From Agarophyton chilense (lineage: Eukaryota > Rhodophyta > Florideophyceae > Gracilariales > Gracilariaceae), in the NCBI GenBank assembly GCA_030374765.1, contig JARGXX010000079.1, positions 558,001 through 622,000 on the forward strand: a stretch of 64,000 bases of DNA, in the 5' to 3' direction. How positions within the stretch are numbered: the stretch's first letter is position 1; every line of letters begins with the position of its first letter. Made by a program: the position numbers and the translations under genes. The notes under the pieces were generated by a model. It had not been told where the DNA came from and made no database searches. It saw nothing but the letters and a program-made list of their open reading frames with translations. Below, piece by piece: positions 1-9,874 of the stretch.

Positions 1-1
1 G

Positions 2-541
2 TTGGCACCCAAAGGGAGTGACTCGCATGAGGAGGCGGTCCATTTAATGGAATATACGGACTCTTCTGTACCTACAGTGGATCTCCCACACTCGGAGTCT
101 CAGGACGAGGAAGCCCTAATGGCTATGGGGGGCCGTCGCCCTATGTACCGTCCCTACACAGTGCCTCCAGAAGGAGGTTTTAAGAACGGGAAACGCGGAT
201 GGGTGGATACTCGCACGGCATACCGTTCACAACCTATGTTGACCAACCGTCGTGACAGTTTGATAGGTTATTCATGTTATGGAAAACATCATTTGAGTGC
301 AGAATGCACGCTTCCTACAAAGGATCTGAGTCGTATCATGACGAATTATGAAGCACTCTCAGAAGAGAAAAGGAGCCTCGTACCGTCGGGCATGTATTGG
401 AAAGCCAAAATTTGGTTTTCTCAGACAGCAATGCGCCGGATGGACAAGCGGGTTGCTCAGAATGGTGAAGCGTTACAACCCGGAACCCCGGTAAGAGGAG
501 GCGCCTTTGAGGCGAATAAGCTGGTTCAGCCGAAAAACTAA
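2..541 (+). other. Gag-like region of the Gypsy element (5' part outside window)
   Basis: The open frame runs in from the window edge. It is rich in charged and polar residues and contains a short Cys/His cluster reminiscent of a nucleocapsid zinc knuckle near residues 90-105, followed by a basic C-terminal part. Its position directly ahead of the protease region is what supports the gag assignment; sequence alone would not. Confidence 0.5.
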
Positions 542-582
542 GTTAGGGAGCCCCTAGGGGGTCGGCACTGGTCGATCCCGTA

Positions 583-3342
583 GTGCTGACCAGGGAGAGC
601 TCGCCTCCCTGCTCCTGCGCTTGGAAACCCAAGATTCTCTTGAGGCCTCAGAAATTTCCGCCGTACGGAATCAATCCGCGGGACGGAAAACGAGTACAGT
701 TTGACTGTGAGTTATATTGTCCTTGGAGACGTTATACTTGTCCGTCAAAACGGGAAAGTTACCTCATGGTAGTGTCTAAAAGAAACTATAAGGTCTATGC
801 CAACATCAGCTCTGACAGGAATCTGTTATCTCATCGATTGACTATTCTGGACACAGGTGCTGGTCCGAACTTTATACGGGAATCGGAGCTCGCTCCTGCT
901 GACTTAGAACGTATTCGATACGGTCCTTTACCGGACATCCGGGATGCCAACAAAAATGCTGTGAAGACACTGGGACCAGTTCGACTCGTGGTGCGTTTGG
1001 GACGCTTTGTAGTCCTAGTCGGCTTCATCGTCTGTAAGACGTTAGCTGCACCAGTGGTACTGGGATGTGATTATTGCGACAAGTTTGTCGAAGCCATTCT
1101 CCCGCGAAGAAAACTAGTGGAACTAGATGATGGATCAATGGTACCGATTTTTCGCAAGCCAATGCGTCGTTGCTCTGAAGCACCTCCACTTCCACCATCT
1201 ATGGAATACGGGAAATCCCGAGGACGTGTCACGCCGAGGATTCGAGTAGCGAAGAGTGCCATGCTGAAGGCGCAAACCCCAACTTGGGTTCAAGTAAGAA
1301 CAGAACGACACGGACTCGTGGTAATTCAACCGAATACTCGGATGTACGAATCACGTGGATTGCTAGTCGCTAACGGTATTGTTCAGGTTGATCCTGGTAG
1401 CCCCTTTTGGATACTAGTGAGTACCTTCACCGATAACGATTATCAGATACCGAAGAATCAGGTTGTTGCAACAGCGTTGCCTCATCCCACAGTGGTGGTC
1501 CCTACTCATATTTCTACTGCAGAAGTATTGGGATTAACCCATGTCGGTGACACAGACGAAGAACTGCAAACTCCGTCTGGAGATCAATTGCAAACGGCAA
1601 AGGAGCCAGAGAGCCTGGTCGAGGAGCTAGACTTAGCACATGTGTCGGAACATTACAGAACGAAGTTCAGGTCTATGCTGAAGAAGTATACATCCACGTG
1701 GAGTGGAAAACTAGGAGAGATCTCCGTTACGGAACACCACATTGTTTTGGTCCCAGGGTCACGACCCATCTCCCAACCACCCTACAGAGCAGGACCGCGA
1801 ACTCGCCAAATCGAGGAGGAGAATGTCCGCAAAATGCTGGAAGAAGGAGTAATCGAAGCAGCTCAATCTGCTTGGGCCTCACCAGTGGTGCTGGTTCCAA
1901 AACCTGATGGTTATTTACGATTCTGTATCGATTATCGAAAACTGAACGGAGTTACAGTTCGAGATACATACCCGTTGCCTCTAATGGACGAATGTATTGA
2001 AAGCTTAGGAGAAGAAAACGTGTTCACCACGTTGGACGCCAACTCTGGCTATTGGCAGGTGCCTGTAGCGGAAGAAGACCAAGACAAAGCCGCATTTTCG
2101 TGTCAAGCCGGTCTCTACCGTTTCAAAATAATGCCCTTTGGCTTAACGAATGCACCGGCTACTTTTCAGCGTACTCTAGACATCTTGCTCTCAAGATACA
2201 AGTGGAAGACTTGTTTAGTTTATTTGGACGATGTGATCATCTTTTCCCAGGATGTGGAAAGCCATTTACCGCATGTCGAGGAGATCCTCAAAGCACTACA
2301 GAGCGTAGGTATCAGCTTGAAGTTCAAGAAATGCGAATGGTTCGCTGGCACCGTCCGGTACTTAGGACATGTGATCAAGCCGGGACAGCTTGCCATTCAG
2401 GAGGCACAAACAGCGGCTCTCCGCGAAGTACAACCTCCGTCGACACAGAAGCAATTGCGTTCTTTCCTCGGCTTGTGCACCGTCTACCGACGATTCGTGC
2501 CGCTATACTCGCATATAGCGGCACCGCTCAACGCAAAGCTGCGTAGAAGACAACCAGTACAGCTGGAACAATTTAGACAAGCTGAAGCGGAAGCGTTCGA
2601 CACGCTGAAGACAAAGATTCTTACAGCCCCAGTCTTGGCGCTGTCCATCCCCAACCTGCCATACTCAGTGGATACCGACTCTAGCGAGTACCAAGTAGGG
2701 TGTGCCCTTTTTCAAACACACCCTGATGGTGAACGCAAACCCATTGGTTACTGGTCAAGATCGCTGAACGCAGCTGAGAAGAAGTATTCAGTTTCAGAAA
2801 AGGAATGCCTTGCAGTCGTTTGGGCTCTAACCACATTGCGACCGTATCTCCAAGGAGAACGTTTTACCTTCTACACGGATCATTCGTCTCTACGATGGTT
2901 ACTGTCCATTACAGAGCCGTCTGGTCGTCTCACACGATGGCGCTTACGCCTTTCTGAATTCGATTTCGAACTGAATTATAGGAAGGGATTGGCCAATGTC
3001 CAAGCTGACGCGCTATCGCGACTAAAAACACTGGGCGGAACCCAAGGCGAAATCGATGAAGAGATACCTTGCTTCTACATGAAGACCCATTCACTATCTT
3101 TTGAAGAAGAAAAACAAGAGACCCTTGATGATTATTCAGATGCAGACCCGTTCCTTGCATTAGCAGACACTGACCCTTCAGTTCAACTCGGGCGAATCTC
3201 GTGCACTGAGCTCCTCAATGAGCAACACGCCGATACGTTTTGTGCGTCGATTCGCTCTCGTCTTAACGGGAAGGAGGAGCTCTTCTTTTCACTCGATTCA
3301 CGAGGAATACTGTTAAGACTTGTCGAAAGCATGATCAAATAG
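583..3342 (+). CDS. Gypsy pol: protease, reverse transcriptase, RNase H
   Basis: A 919-residue frame. An aspartic protease motif (LDTGAGPNFI) is near residue 90. The RT domain spans about 370-600, with the LRFCIDYRKLN block, MPFGLTNAPATFQ and the catalytic YLDDVIIFS. RNase H follows at about 690-820, with YSVDTDSSEYQVG and FTFYTDHSSLRWL, the typical Gypsy tether-plus-RNase H layout. This is the polymerase that would copy element RNA to DNA in a cytoplasmic particle. Recognition is by motif only; no phylogeny was possible. Confidence 0.95.
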   Translation: MLTRESSPPCSCAWKPKILLRPQKFPPYGINPRDGKRVQFDCELYCPWRRYTCPSKRESYLMVVSKRNYKVYANISSDRNLLSHRLTILDTGAGPNFIRESELAPADLERIRYGPLPDIRDANKNAVKTLGPVRLVVRLGRFVVLVGFIVCKTLAAPVVLGCDYCDKFVEAILPRRKLVELDDGSMVPIFRKPMRRCSEAPPLPPSMEYGKSRGRVTPRIRVAKSAMLKAQTPTWVQVRTERHGLVVIQPNTRMYESRGLLVANGIVQVDPGSPFWILVSTFTDNDYQIPKNQVVATALPHPTVVVPTHISTAEVLGLTHVGDTDEELQTPSGDQLQTAKEPESLVEELDLAHVSEHYRTKFRSMLKKYTSTWSGKLGEISVTEHHIVLVPGSRPISQPPYRAGPRTRQIEEENVRKMLEEGVIEAAQSAWASPVVLVPKPDGYLRFCIDYRKLNGVTVRDTYPLPLMDECIESLGEENVFTTLDANSGYWQVPVAEEDQDKAAFSCQAGLYRFKIMPFGLTNAPATFQRTLDILLSRYKWKTCLVYLDDVIIFSQDVESHLPHVEEILKALQSVGISLKFKKCEWFAGTVRYLGHVIKPGQLAIQEAQTAALREVQPPSTQKQLRSFLGLCTVYRRFVPLYSHIAAPLNAKLRRRQPVQLEQFRQAEAEAFDTLKTKILTAPVLALSIPNLPYSVDTDSSEYQVGCALFQTHPDGERKPIGYWSRSLNAAEKKYSVSEKECLAVVWALTTLRPYLQGERFTFYTDHSSLRWLLSITEPSGRLTRWRLRLSEFDFELNYRKGLANVQADALSRLKTLGGTQGEIDEEIPCFYMKTHSLSFEEEKQETLDDYSDADPFLALADTDPSVQLGRISCTELLNEQHADTFCASIRSRLNGKEELFFSLDSRGILLRLVESMIK

Positions 3343-5200
3343 TGATTCTACACGTCTTGAAGAGTCGAGTACTTCATCTGGCACACTACAGCAGGCTGTC
3401 TAGTCATCCAGGAGGAGCGAAGTTGTTCATGACTCTAAGAAGAGATTTTTACTGGCCTACTTTGGCAATGGACTGCCATGCTACACTGAGGATGTGCACA
3501 ACGTGTGCGAAAAATCGCGTGAAGCTTTACAGGAAGCGGAAACCGATGACGTTATTCCAGGCGAAAGGCCTTTACAGTACGTCAGTATCGACATCCTAGG
3601 GGAATGGATTCGCTCAAGGCGAGGTTATCGCTACCTATTGGTAATCACCAACCGCTTCTCGAAGCTAGTGCGAACTGTGCCGCTGAAGCGGATAACCGCA
3701 ACCGTAATCGCACAGGCGTTTATCAAACACTGGGTATTTATAGACGGACCACCAGAAGTTCTGTTATCAGATAATGGGAAGCAATTCCTTGCGAAGTTCT
3801 TTCAGAATGTTTGCCGCATTATGGGCATTCGAAACGTGTTTACCACGACCTATCATCCGCAATGCAACGGTCAGGTGGAGCGTTTCAACCGCACGCTGAT
3901 AGCAGCAATACGACACTACATCGCGGACCACCCGAAAGAATGGGACATGTTTACAGATACTCTGTGCTACGCGTACAATACGCAAGTGAATACATCTACA
4001 AATACGGCACTGTTCGACCTCGTGCTCTCACGTAAACCTCCGGCTTTATCGGTTGCGCTCGACGACGAGACAGAATTGGACGCGCCGACCCCGGCTAAGT
4101 ACCATCTGAAATGGAGGAATGACCTGAAGGCCAGAGCGGAAGAAGCCGCTAAGGAGTTATCAAAGACGCAAGCTCGCTATAAGCAAAACTATGACGCCAG
4201 AAGGCGAAGAGGAAATCCGGCAATCCGAGTAGGAGGTCACGTCTTCGTGCGAGTTGAAAGACCGGAGTAACAGGAAGAATCGCGTCATAAGTTGTTGCCG
4301 ATAGCGGCTGGACCCTTCAAAGTGGTGGACCTTGATGAAGACACAGTGGTCATCAAGACAGGTGAGGACGTTGAATGTGTATCGCGCGATCGCATTGAAG
4401 TCGCGCCTGACCCGCAAGTGGAAGTCCAGGTATCTGGTAGAACTAAGGAGGCAAGTGCGACGGAACGTCAAGGCAAAAGCCCAAGTGACTCTGGGGAGAG
4501 TGAACCGCCACCAATGGCTCGAGCGGAGGAGAAAGCTCCTGATCCCCCACCGCCGGCAGTTGCGTGCGCCAATCACGGACAGCTTCCGGAATATCGGGAT
4601 ATGCCCCGTGAAACGCGCACACCCGTAAGTACAGAAATTGACCCTGAAAGCAGGAAAGCTGTTTTGGAATTTGGCCCCAAGGACTTGGAAACGAGTGCAC
4701 GCGAAAACGCGCCTTTGCCGCTTCAGACTGAACCGTCAGATGAAGCGCCACTCGCTGTTCCGCCGATATCGGCTCACATCCCTCGTGGGCAGAAAGAAGA
4801 AGAGGTATCGCCTTTTGTCGTGGTGCAAGCACCATCATCCACCGAACAGCGGTCAGAATCGGATAAACCGAATGAAGTTCATCCACGAATGGAATTGAGA
4901 AGTAGCAAGAAGTACGCTTCTATGGAACCTGGGAAACAGGATAGCTCTTTATCTGAGAAAGGTTCTCAAGGAATGAGTACACTGCCCCTGCGAGAAGAAC
5001 GACAGTTAGTCGACGAGCGAATGCTTAGCGACGCTGGGACTGCTAACACAGAGACGCTTGGGTCAGCCCTAAGGCATTTCAAACCTGTTAACAGGAGTCT
5101 CGCGCCAACAGCGAAAGCATTGGGAAACGCCCAGGAATATGTTATGGATCGCATATGTGAACATGGCGAGCATGAAGATACCAAAGAATTACTGTATTGA
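3343..5200 (+). other. Gypsy integrase region with long C-terminal tail
   Basis: An HHCC-type zinc-binding segment (HPGG..., YWPTL, CTTCAKNR) lies at about 3.40-3.52 kb. A DDE-type core follows: SIDILGEWI, LLSDNGKQF and QVERFNRTL. A GPF-like C-terminal integrase module (AAGPFKVVDLD) lies at about 4.3-4.4 kb. The remainder to 5.2 kb is a Glu/Pro/Ser-rich tail without a recognised domain; no chromodomain was seen. Integrase inserts the DNA copy into the host chromosome (family knowledge). Confidence 0.85.
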
Positions 5201-5374
5201 GTCCGTTGGTACGGTTTTCCTCCGAACGCGGATACGTGGGAACCTATAGCTCATATCCCCCGTTCGCAGCTCGTGCGATATCATCGACGCATGCGATTAG
5301 CACTCCCCAGGGAGATCGACTCCTCGATAGTCGGGCTCATGGGCACATCCCATTTCTAAGTATGGGCTACAAAG

Positions 5375-5560
5375 GTAGTAAAAACTCGAAAGGCGAGAAG
5401 AAAACAAGAAATAATGAAGAGGAAACGTGAAGACACGCAAGCAAAGGACATTTACTGATTATCACCTATGAAAAACTCGAGAAGCGAGAAGGGAAGTATG
5501 AAACTCGAGAAGCGAGAAGAGATGAAGACTAGAAGATAAGAAGGGAACGTGAAGACACGA
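5375..5560 (+). repeat. Purine-rich imperfect repeats downstream of pol
   Basis: The + strand here is strongly purine-rich. It repeats variants of AACTCGAGAAGCGAGAAG three times (about 5384, 5473 and 5501) and GAACGTGAAGACACG twice (about 5424 and 5548). A purine run between integrase and the 3' LTR is where LTR elements keep a polypurine tract for plus-strand priming, so one copy may serve as that tract. This is inference, because the 3' LTR start is not proven. Confidence 0.6.
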
Positions 5561-5610
5561 AGTCAACAAAGTTTTATTGGTATCAAGATACCACAACAGG
5601 GGTGTTGACT
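5560..5610. terminator. Nested inverted repeat at 3' end of antisense ORF
   Basis: AGTCAACA pairs with TGTTGACT about 40 bases on, and inside it GGTATC-AAG-ATACC forms a small perfect hairpin. It lies just past the stop codon of the antisense frame and just after the purine-rich repeats, so it could shape 3' ends of converging transcripts. The structure is visible; the role is inferred. Confidence 0.35.
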
Positions 5611-5630
5611 AGGAGTCTTTTCTAGGATCA

Positions 5631-7457
5631 TCAAAGAGACGTGCGAGCACGTAGGTTCGCAAGAAGCTGTGCGCGATCACCCTCAACTTGGTCCACGGGA
5701 AAGCCCGCATCTAAGAGGAACTGCCTCAGCGGATCCAAGCCTGGATCTTCGACCGGCACTGCACTCGGTTGTTGGGTAAACCCATGAAAGTTCTTTTGAG
5801 CAACTCCCGCCGCTGCGGAATGATCGACGGAAGTCGCTACGCCTGCCAGCTCTGGCTCGTCCTCGTAACCGAGTTCAGCCTCAGCTCCTGGCGCTTCCTC
5901 ATACGGTTCCTCTCCGTTCTCGGATGGAGTAGCATCGTACACGTATCCAGTAAGCTGGTTCGGTGGCATGTCACGCCGGTTCTCCCGAAGAAAGCGAGCC
6001 TGCTTGGAGGTGATCAACTGGCGCGTGCAGGGGTCGTACCGAAAGAAATCTCCAGCACTTGCTGTTCGTCCAGGAGAATGGTCGTGGTGTCTTGCACGGG
6101 TTCCGCGAGCGGATTGATCAGCTGGTACTCCAGACCAATCGACACTGTCGATCAAATCCACAAGATGGAGGAAGTCGGCATGGTTCGCACGGGATCCCAG
6201 GACAAGGGAAAGATCAAGTTCTCTCGCATACTTTCGCACTGTGGGCGACATGTACCAAACTCTAAAGGTATCATAAGCATCCCACAGGAGGAAGACGGCC
6301 ATCTTGGCGATAAACTCGGTATAAACCACCGTCCAATATCCCGAGAACGGGTCGTTAACCAACGCGGACCCGATGTAGGAGATCGCCGGTGGGAGCTCCA
6401 CAGAGCAACCACGAGAACTCTCGATCGCCGCCCAATGCTCCGGAATACCAATGTAGCGCCCGAAGCGCGCGTTCCGCCGGATACGGTCAATCTCGATCAC
6501 TTGATACGGCACCAAATAGCCCAAACGTGATCGAGTACGACGTGTCCAACGGGGATAATCCCAATACGGAATGTCCCGCTTTCGAAGGAAGTGGAACTCC
6601 GCACGGAGAAGAGGTTGCTGAAAGCAGAGAGCCGCATCACGCACACCGCACACACCGCGCCAACCGCTAACATCGACTTCAACGAGTGTCTCGATATACG
6701 AGTAACCTTCACCGTCGGTACGGGCTTTCCAGGTATCTAGTTCCCAGTCCTGCGGGAGGAGAACCGTACTGATAAATCGGTGAAGACGCTGGTAAATCAG
6801 CTTGGTGAATCGCGTACGGGCTTCGGACAAGGTTTCCGTTGAATATTGCGCAATTGCGTTGTCTGGCAAAGCAATAAGGCTCGCCCAGTCGTCGCTATAA
6901 ATCGCGTGTTCCAGAATACTGTCAGGGAAGTACCCAACGTGTACATACTGTTGTATCAACGCGTCATCGCGGATAGCAAATGGATCAAACCAGGGCGCTT
7001 GCGCGAAAAGTTCAACGCTGTCGAGAGGATCTGGTCCATAGAAATCCGCAGGGTGCGGATAGCTCCGCTGAGCACGACGAGAAGGAGCTCGAATCACACC
7101 CGCAGAGGCGACGTAAGCCGCATTTGGCATCGGAGCCACGGTTGGCTGAGGTATCGGTACCGACCGGAATCCGGTGTACGGTGTGGGGAACGAACGGTAT
7201 GGACCAAGTTGAGCAGTAGGCTGCGACGCAAAACCAGCAGTGTAGGACGGAGCCCCAGAAGACACATCCTCAGAGGAGGGCTGACACGGGTTAGACCCGG
7301 CGTTCGGATCCATCCCGAGAGATCGAGCTGATGAGCGGTGAGGAACAGAATGCTGTTGAGAACTGTAAGAGTTGGTCGTGCGGCGAGGATTTCGTGATGA
7401 CGATGAGTACCCGGAGCACCGATCCAACTGCGTATAAACGCTTCTTGCGTCCCCCAT
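5631..7457 (-). CDS. Antisense 608-aa ORF associated with the Gypsy element; function unknown
   Basis: An uninterrupted 608-codon frame runs opposite to pol, between the integrase tail and the probable 3' LTR zone. The first 140 residues are Ser/Pro/Gln-rich and probably disordered. A central part (about 150-420) is rich in Trp, Tyr and Phe and looks globular (YWDYPRW, VFLLWDAYDTFRVWYMSP). The C-terminal third has an acidic stretch (about 515-555) and ends in a short helix-like segment. I recognise no domain. Some plant Gypsy lineages carry antisense genes in this same slot (family knowledge), so an element-borne accessory gene is the favoured reading. A host gene caught next to the element is the alternative. 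Confidence 0.7.
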   Translation of the reverse strand: MGDARSVYTQLDRCSGYSSSSRNPRRTTNSYSSQQHSVPHRSSARSLGMDPNAGSNPCQPSSEDVSSGAPSYTAGFASQPTAQLGPYRSFPTPYTGFRSVPIPQPTVAPMPNAAYVASAGVIRAPSRRAQRSYPHPADFYGPDPLDSVELFAQAPWFDPFAIRDDALIQQYVHVGYFPDSILEHAIYSDDWASLIALPDNAIAQYSTETLSEARTRFTKLIYQRLHRFISTVLLPQDWELDTWKARTDGEGYSYIETLVEVDVSGWRGVCGVRDAALCFQQPLLRAEFHFLRKRDIPYWDYPRWTRRTRSRLGYLVPYQVIEIDRIRRNARFGRYIGIPEHWAAIESSRGCSVELPPAISYIGSALVNDPFSGYWTVVYTEFIAKMAVFLLWDAYDTFRVWYMSPTVRKYARELDLSLVLGSRANHADFLHLVDLIDSVDWSGVPADQSARGTRARHHDHSPGRTASAGDFFRYDPCTRQLITSKQARFLRENRRDMPPNQLTGYVYDATPSENGEEPYEEAPGAEAELGYEDEPELAGVATSVDHSAAAGVAQKNFHGFTQQPSAVPVEDPGLDPLRQFLLDAGFPVDQVEGDRAQLLANLRARTSL

Positions 7458-7899
7458 GGTTCGCGCTTAACGAGGGGGGTATGTAGTATTCTACTATGTC
7501 GGGGAATCCGATGGGATGGTTTTTCGCGAAGTCGCGGTTGGAACTCATAAGTGAGTGATGTCATCAAACTTGTGATATGAAACGGCACACCGCGAAAGAT
7601 GCCAGGAGGCAGGGTACATTAGTGGAACACGTGGTATCACGAGTGGACTGGCTTGCAACGGCGCATGTAGTGGCGATCCACGTGGCTGGTTTTAGTACCC
7701 TTTGTAGCTAGACGTCCATTAGGAACCATACCCATACAGTGGTTTGGCTAAGTGGCTGACCACTGGGTATTATTTATATATTTATTTGGGCACTCACCCT
7801 GGCACACAGTATATAGTGCACCAGAGGTGAGCGCCGACTCCAAGTAAAGGAGACAACATGGGCATCATGACTATTCTGTTCCTCGCTTAGGATTCCTTA
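7458..7899. other. Non-coding; probable LTR/promoter remnant
   Basis: No gene seen. It holds AT-rich TATTTATATATTTATTT (about 7770) and a TATA-like AGTATATAG at about 7807, followed by GC-richer DNA. This resembles an LTR U3/R junction, either of the Gypsy element or of the Copia fossil that follows. With no second copy in the window it cannot be proven. Confidence 0.35.
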
Positions 7900-9113
7900 A
7901 CCGGAGATCCGGACGAGCTATAATAGATAGTCACCCCCCAACCACTTCACGAGCCGTCTCGTACCTACGTCCCATCAACGTTTTACAGTTGCACTGTTCA
8001 CCCTCGCTGGCGAGTAGTGGCCTTACACCCCACTTCCAGCTCGCTGGTGTTGTAGCTCTACCACCCCTTTTCCTTCGCCGCAAGTGACCCATCGGCAGTC
8101 CGAACGCTGTCGCAGGTGTCTGCTCTCTCCGTTAGAGCGGATACTACACATCCACGGCCGTATATCTTTACTCCTGGCCAAATTGGTGGACGATCTTCTC
8201 CTTGCCGGATCAAAGAGTGAGATGAACACATTCCCCAAGGCTCTCTCAGCTCGTTTCAAGATTGGCCGAGCACTCGTCGAGAACGAGATTAATCTTCAGC
8301 CGCCTTTGGATTCGGCAATAAGAAGACTTCTCGATCGAGATCTCCATGGCAGAGTTTATGGAAAAGTTCGCTCCCATTCCGATCTCTAGAGATAGGAGGA
8401 AGCAGTCCGAGGATCTATGCACCCGAGAATGAGTCCGAGAAATTCAGTCTTTTGCTGGGAAACTCAACTACCTCGGCCATGGTGTGCTGCCTGAAGCCGC
8501 GTACTCTGCTAGCTTCATACATCAGCTGGTCCTAGAGATGCTCGTTAGGAATATTTTGCAGGCAAACCAGATCCTCAACCTCGTCCTTAAGCTCCGTCCG
8601 GTCGTGAAGTACATGGCTCCGAGATCCCCGATGGTATCAGAAAACATGAACGTTTGCCACATAGTGACGTTCTCTGACGCCAGCATTGGAAAATCATCCT
8701 ACGGTCAAACTGTCTACATCAGTGGCATCGCCTTCTCCCAAGGTGAGAACGTTTCGTATCACATCGTCGACTGGAATAGCGCAATGCAAGGACGCATATC
8801 CTCTAGTTCAATTGGTGCCGAGATTCTTGCGGCAGCAGAATCGGCAGATACATCCATACTACTCAGGGAATGCATGGAAGTTCTTGAATCGGATTTCGGT
8901 TCGCTCGTTCTTTACGTCGACTCATTTGGTTTATACTCAACGATTACTATCCTTCACGAATGCCGAGACTACCGATTGCGCCCCACCGTGTCACGCCTCC
9001 GTGGCTCCTTCGAAGCTAGAGACATATTCTCCATGCGTTGGGTAGCGGGAAGTCTAAACTTAGCCGACGCGTTGACAAATGGAAATCATCATTCATTTAC
9101 TCAAGTAAACTAA
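7900..9113 (+). mobile_element. Ty1/Copia fossil (RT tail and RNase H)
   Basis: The reverse transcriptase tail is recognisable by VDDLLLAGSKSEM and the FKIGR block that follows. The RNase H part shows TFSDASIGKSSYGQT, SSSIGAEILAAAES and RWVAGSLNLADALT, all typical of Copia RNase H. Only the 3' third of a pol gene is left. It is broken, with several interruptions, and looks clearly older than the Gypsy copy to its left. Confidence 0.85.
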
Positions 9114-9214
9114 GCTATGATTCAATGCACACTCAGAAAATATATCATATCTACTATGGGCCACCATCTTGGGGCATGGCGCCGTAAGGCTTAGGATCTA
9201 ATTTGGAAAAGATT

Positions 9215-9874
9215 TCAAACTCTGTTTGAGGAACCTTCTCGGTGACGACGTTTCTTCCAGAAGCGAGCTCGTTTCGCATCCTTCATCCCTGGGAGCAAGC
9301 GAACTACGCGACAGTCCACAATGTGACTGAAAAAACGGTCCGATCCAACATAGGACTCGAGAGCGACCTGCGTAAGATCCATGTGGTACTTCCCCACTAG
9401 ATCAATAATCATGTTGCGCTCCCCATCTATGCAAATCGCATGCAGATATCCGTCAATCGCTTGAAGACTGGCAAGGAAGACCTTTCCGCTATCGCGGAAG
9501 TGATCCAAATCGAAGATTTCTTCTCGGTGTCCGATCCCATCGCGAAGGTATTTGAGGCTAATAAAACACCTCTGAATATCCTTGAGGCCCCGAAACTTCC
9601 CTCGGACCTCCTTTTGCGCCTTCCAATTCCAATATTCAAGCTCAAAAATATCACCAAACCCAAGACCTGCAACGGCGTTCAAGTACATCTCATTATCGTC
9701 TGCGTTATTTGTAACAGGATGGAAGAGATACGTCCAATAATCAGCAGCCTTCTCGGACCCGATAGTGAGAGCTAATGAATTATTTAAAGAAGCTTCAAGG
9801 CACAGAAACCTACCGTCGCGAAACTGCACAAACGTATGACGGAGATGGAAACTTCGGACGCCCGACGATGGCAT
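9215..9874 (-). CDS. Hypothetical protein, 219 aa
   Basis: An intact frame with mixed, protein-like composition and a strongly basic C-terminus (residues about 195-219, KDAKRARFWKKRRHREG), possibly a nuclear localisation signal. The segment LHAICIDGERNMIIDLVG with a following Asp/Cys-containing strand resembles the His-containing half of papain-like folds, but I cannot place a nucleophile with confidence. It directly abuts the Copia fossil, so it may be an element-derived or captured gene. In-frame upstream sequence does not add an obvious start; an upstream exon is possible. No function is assigned. Confidence 0.4.
   Translation of the reverse strand: MPSSGVRSFHLRHTFVQFRDGRFLCLEASLNNSLALTIGSEKAADYWTYLFHPVTNNADDNEMYLNAVAGLGFGDIFELEYWNWKAQKEVRGKFRGLKDIQRCFISLKYLRDGIGHREEIFDLDHFRDSGKVFLASLQAIDGYLHAICIDGERNMIIDLVGKYHMDLTQVALESYVGSDRFFSHIVDCRVVRLLPGMKDAKRARFWKKRRHREGSSNRV

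Larger units (their letters stand above)
1..7600 (+). mobile_element. Ty3/Gypsy LTR retrotransposon, entering from left edge
   Basis: Order of parts left to right: gag-like region, aspartic protease, reverse transcriptase, RNase H, integrase with a long tail, then a purine-rich repeat zone and a long antisense open frame. Protease before RT and integrase after RNase H is the Ty3/Gypsy order (family knowledge). The 5' LTR lies outside the window and no LTR pair can be compared, so the right boundary (somewhere about 7.5-7.9 kb) is an estimate. Long open frames suggest a fairly young copy. It looks nearly whole over the part seen, with perhaps two or three interruptions. Confidence 0.85.
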
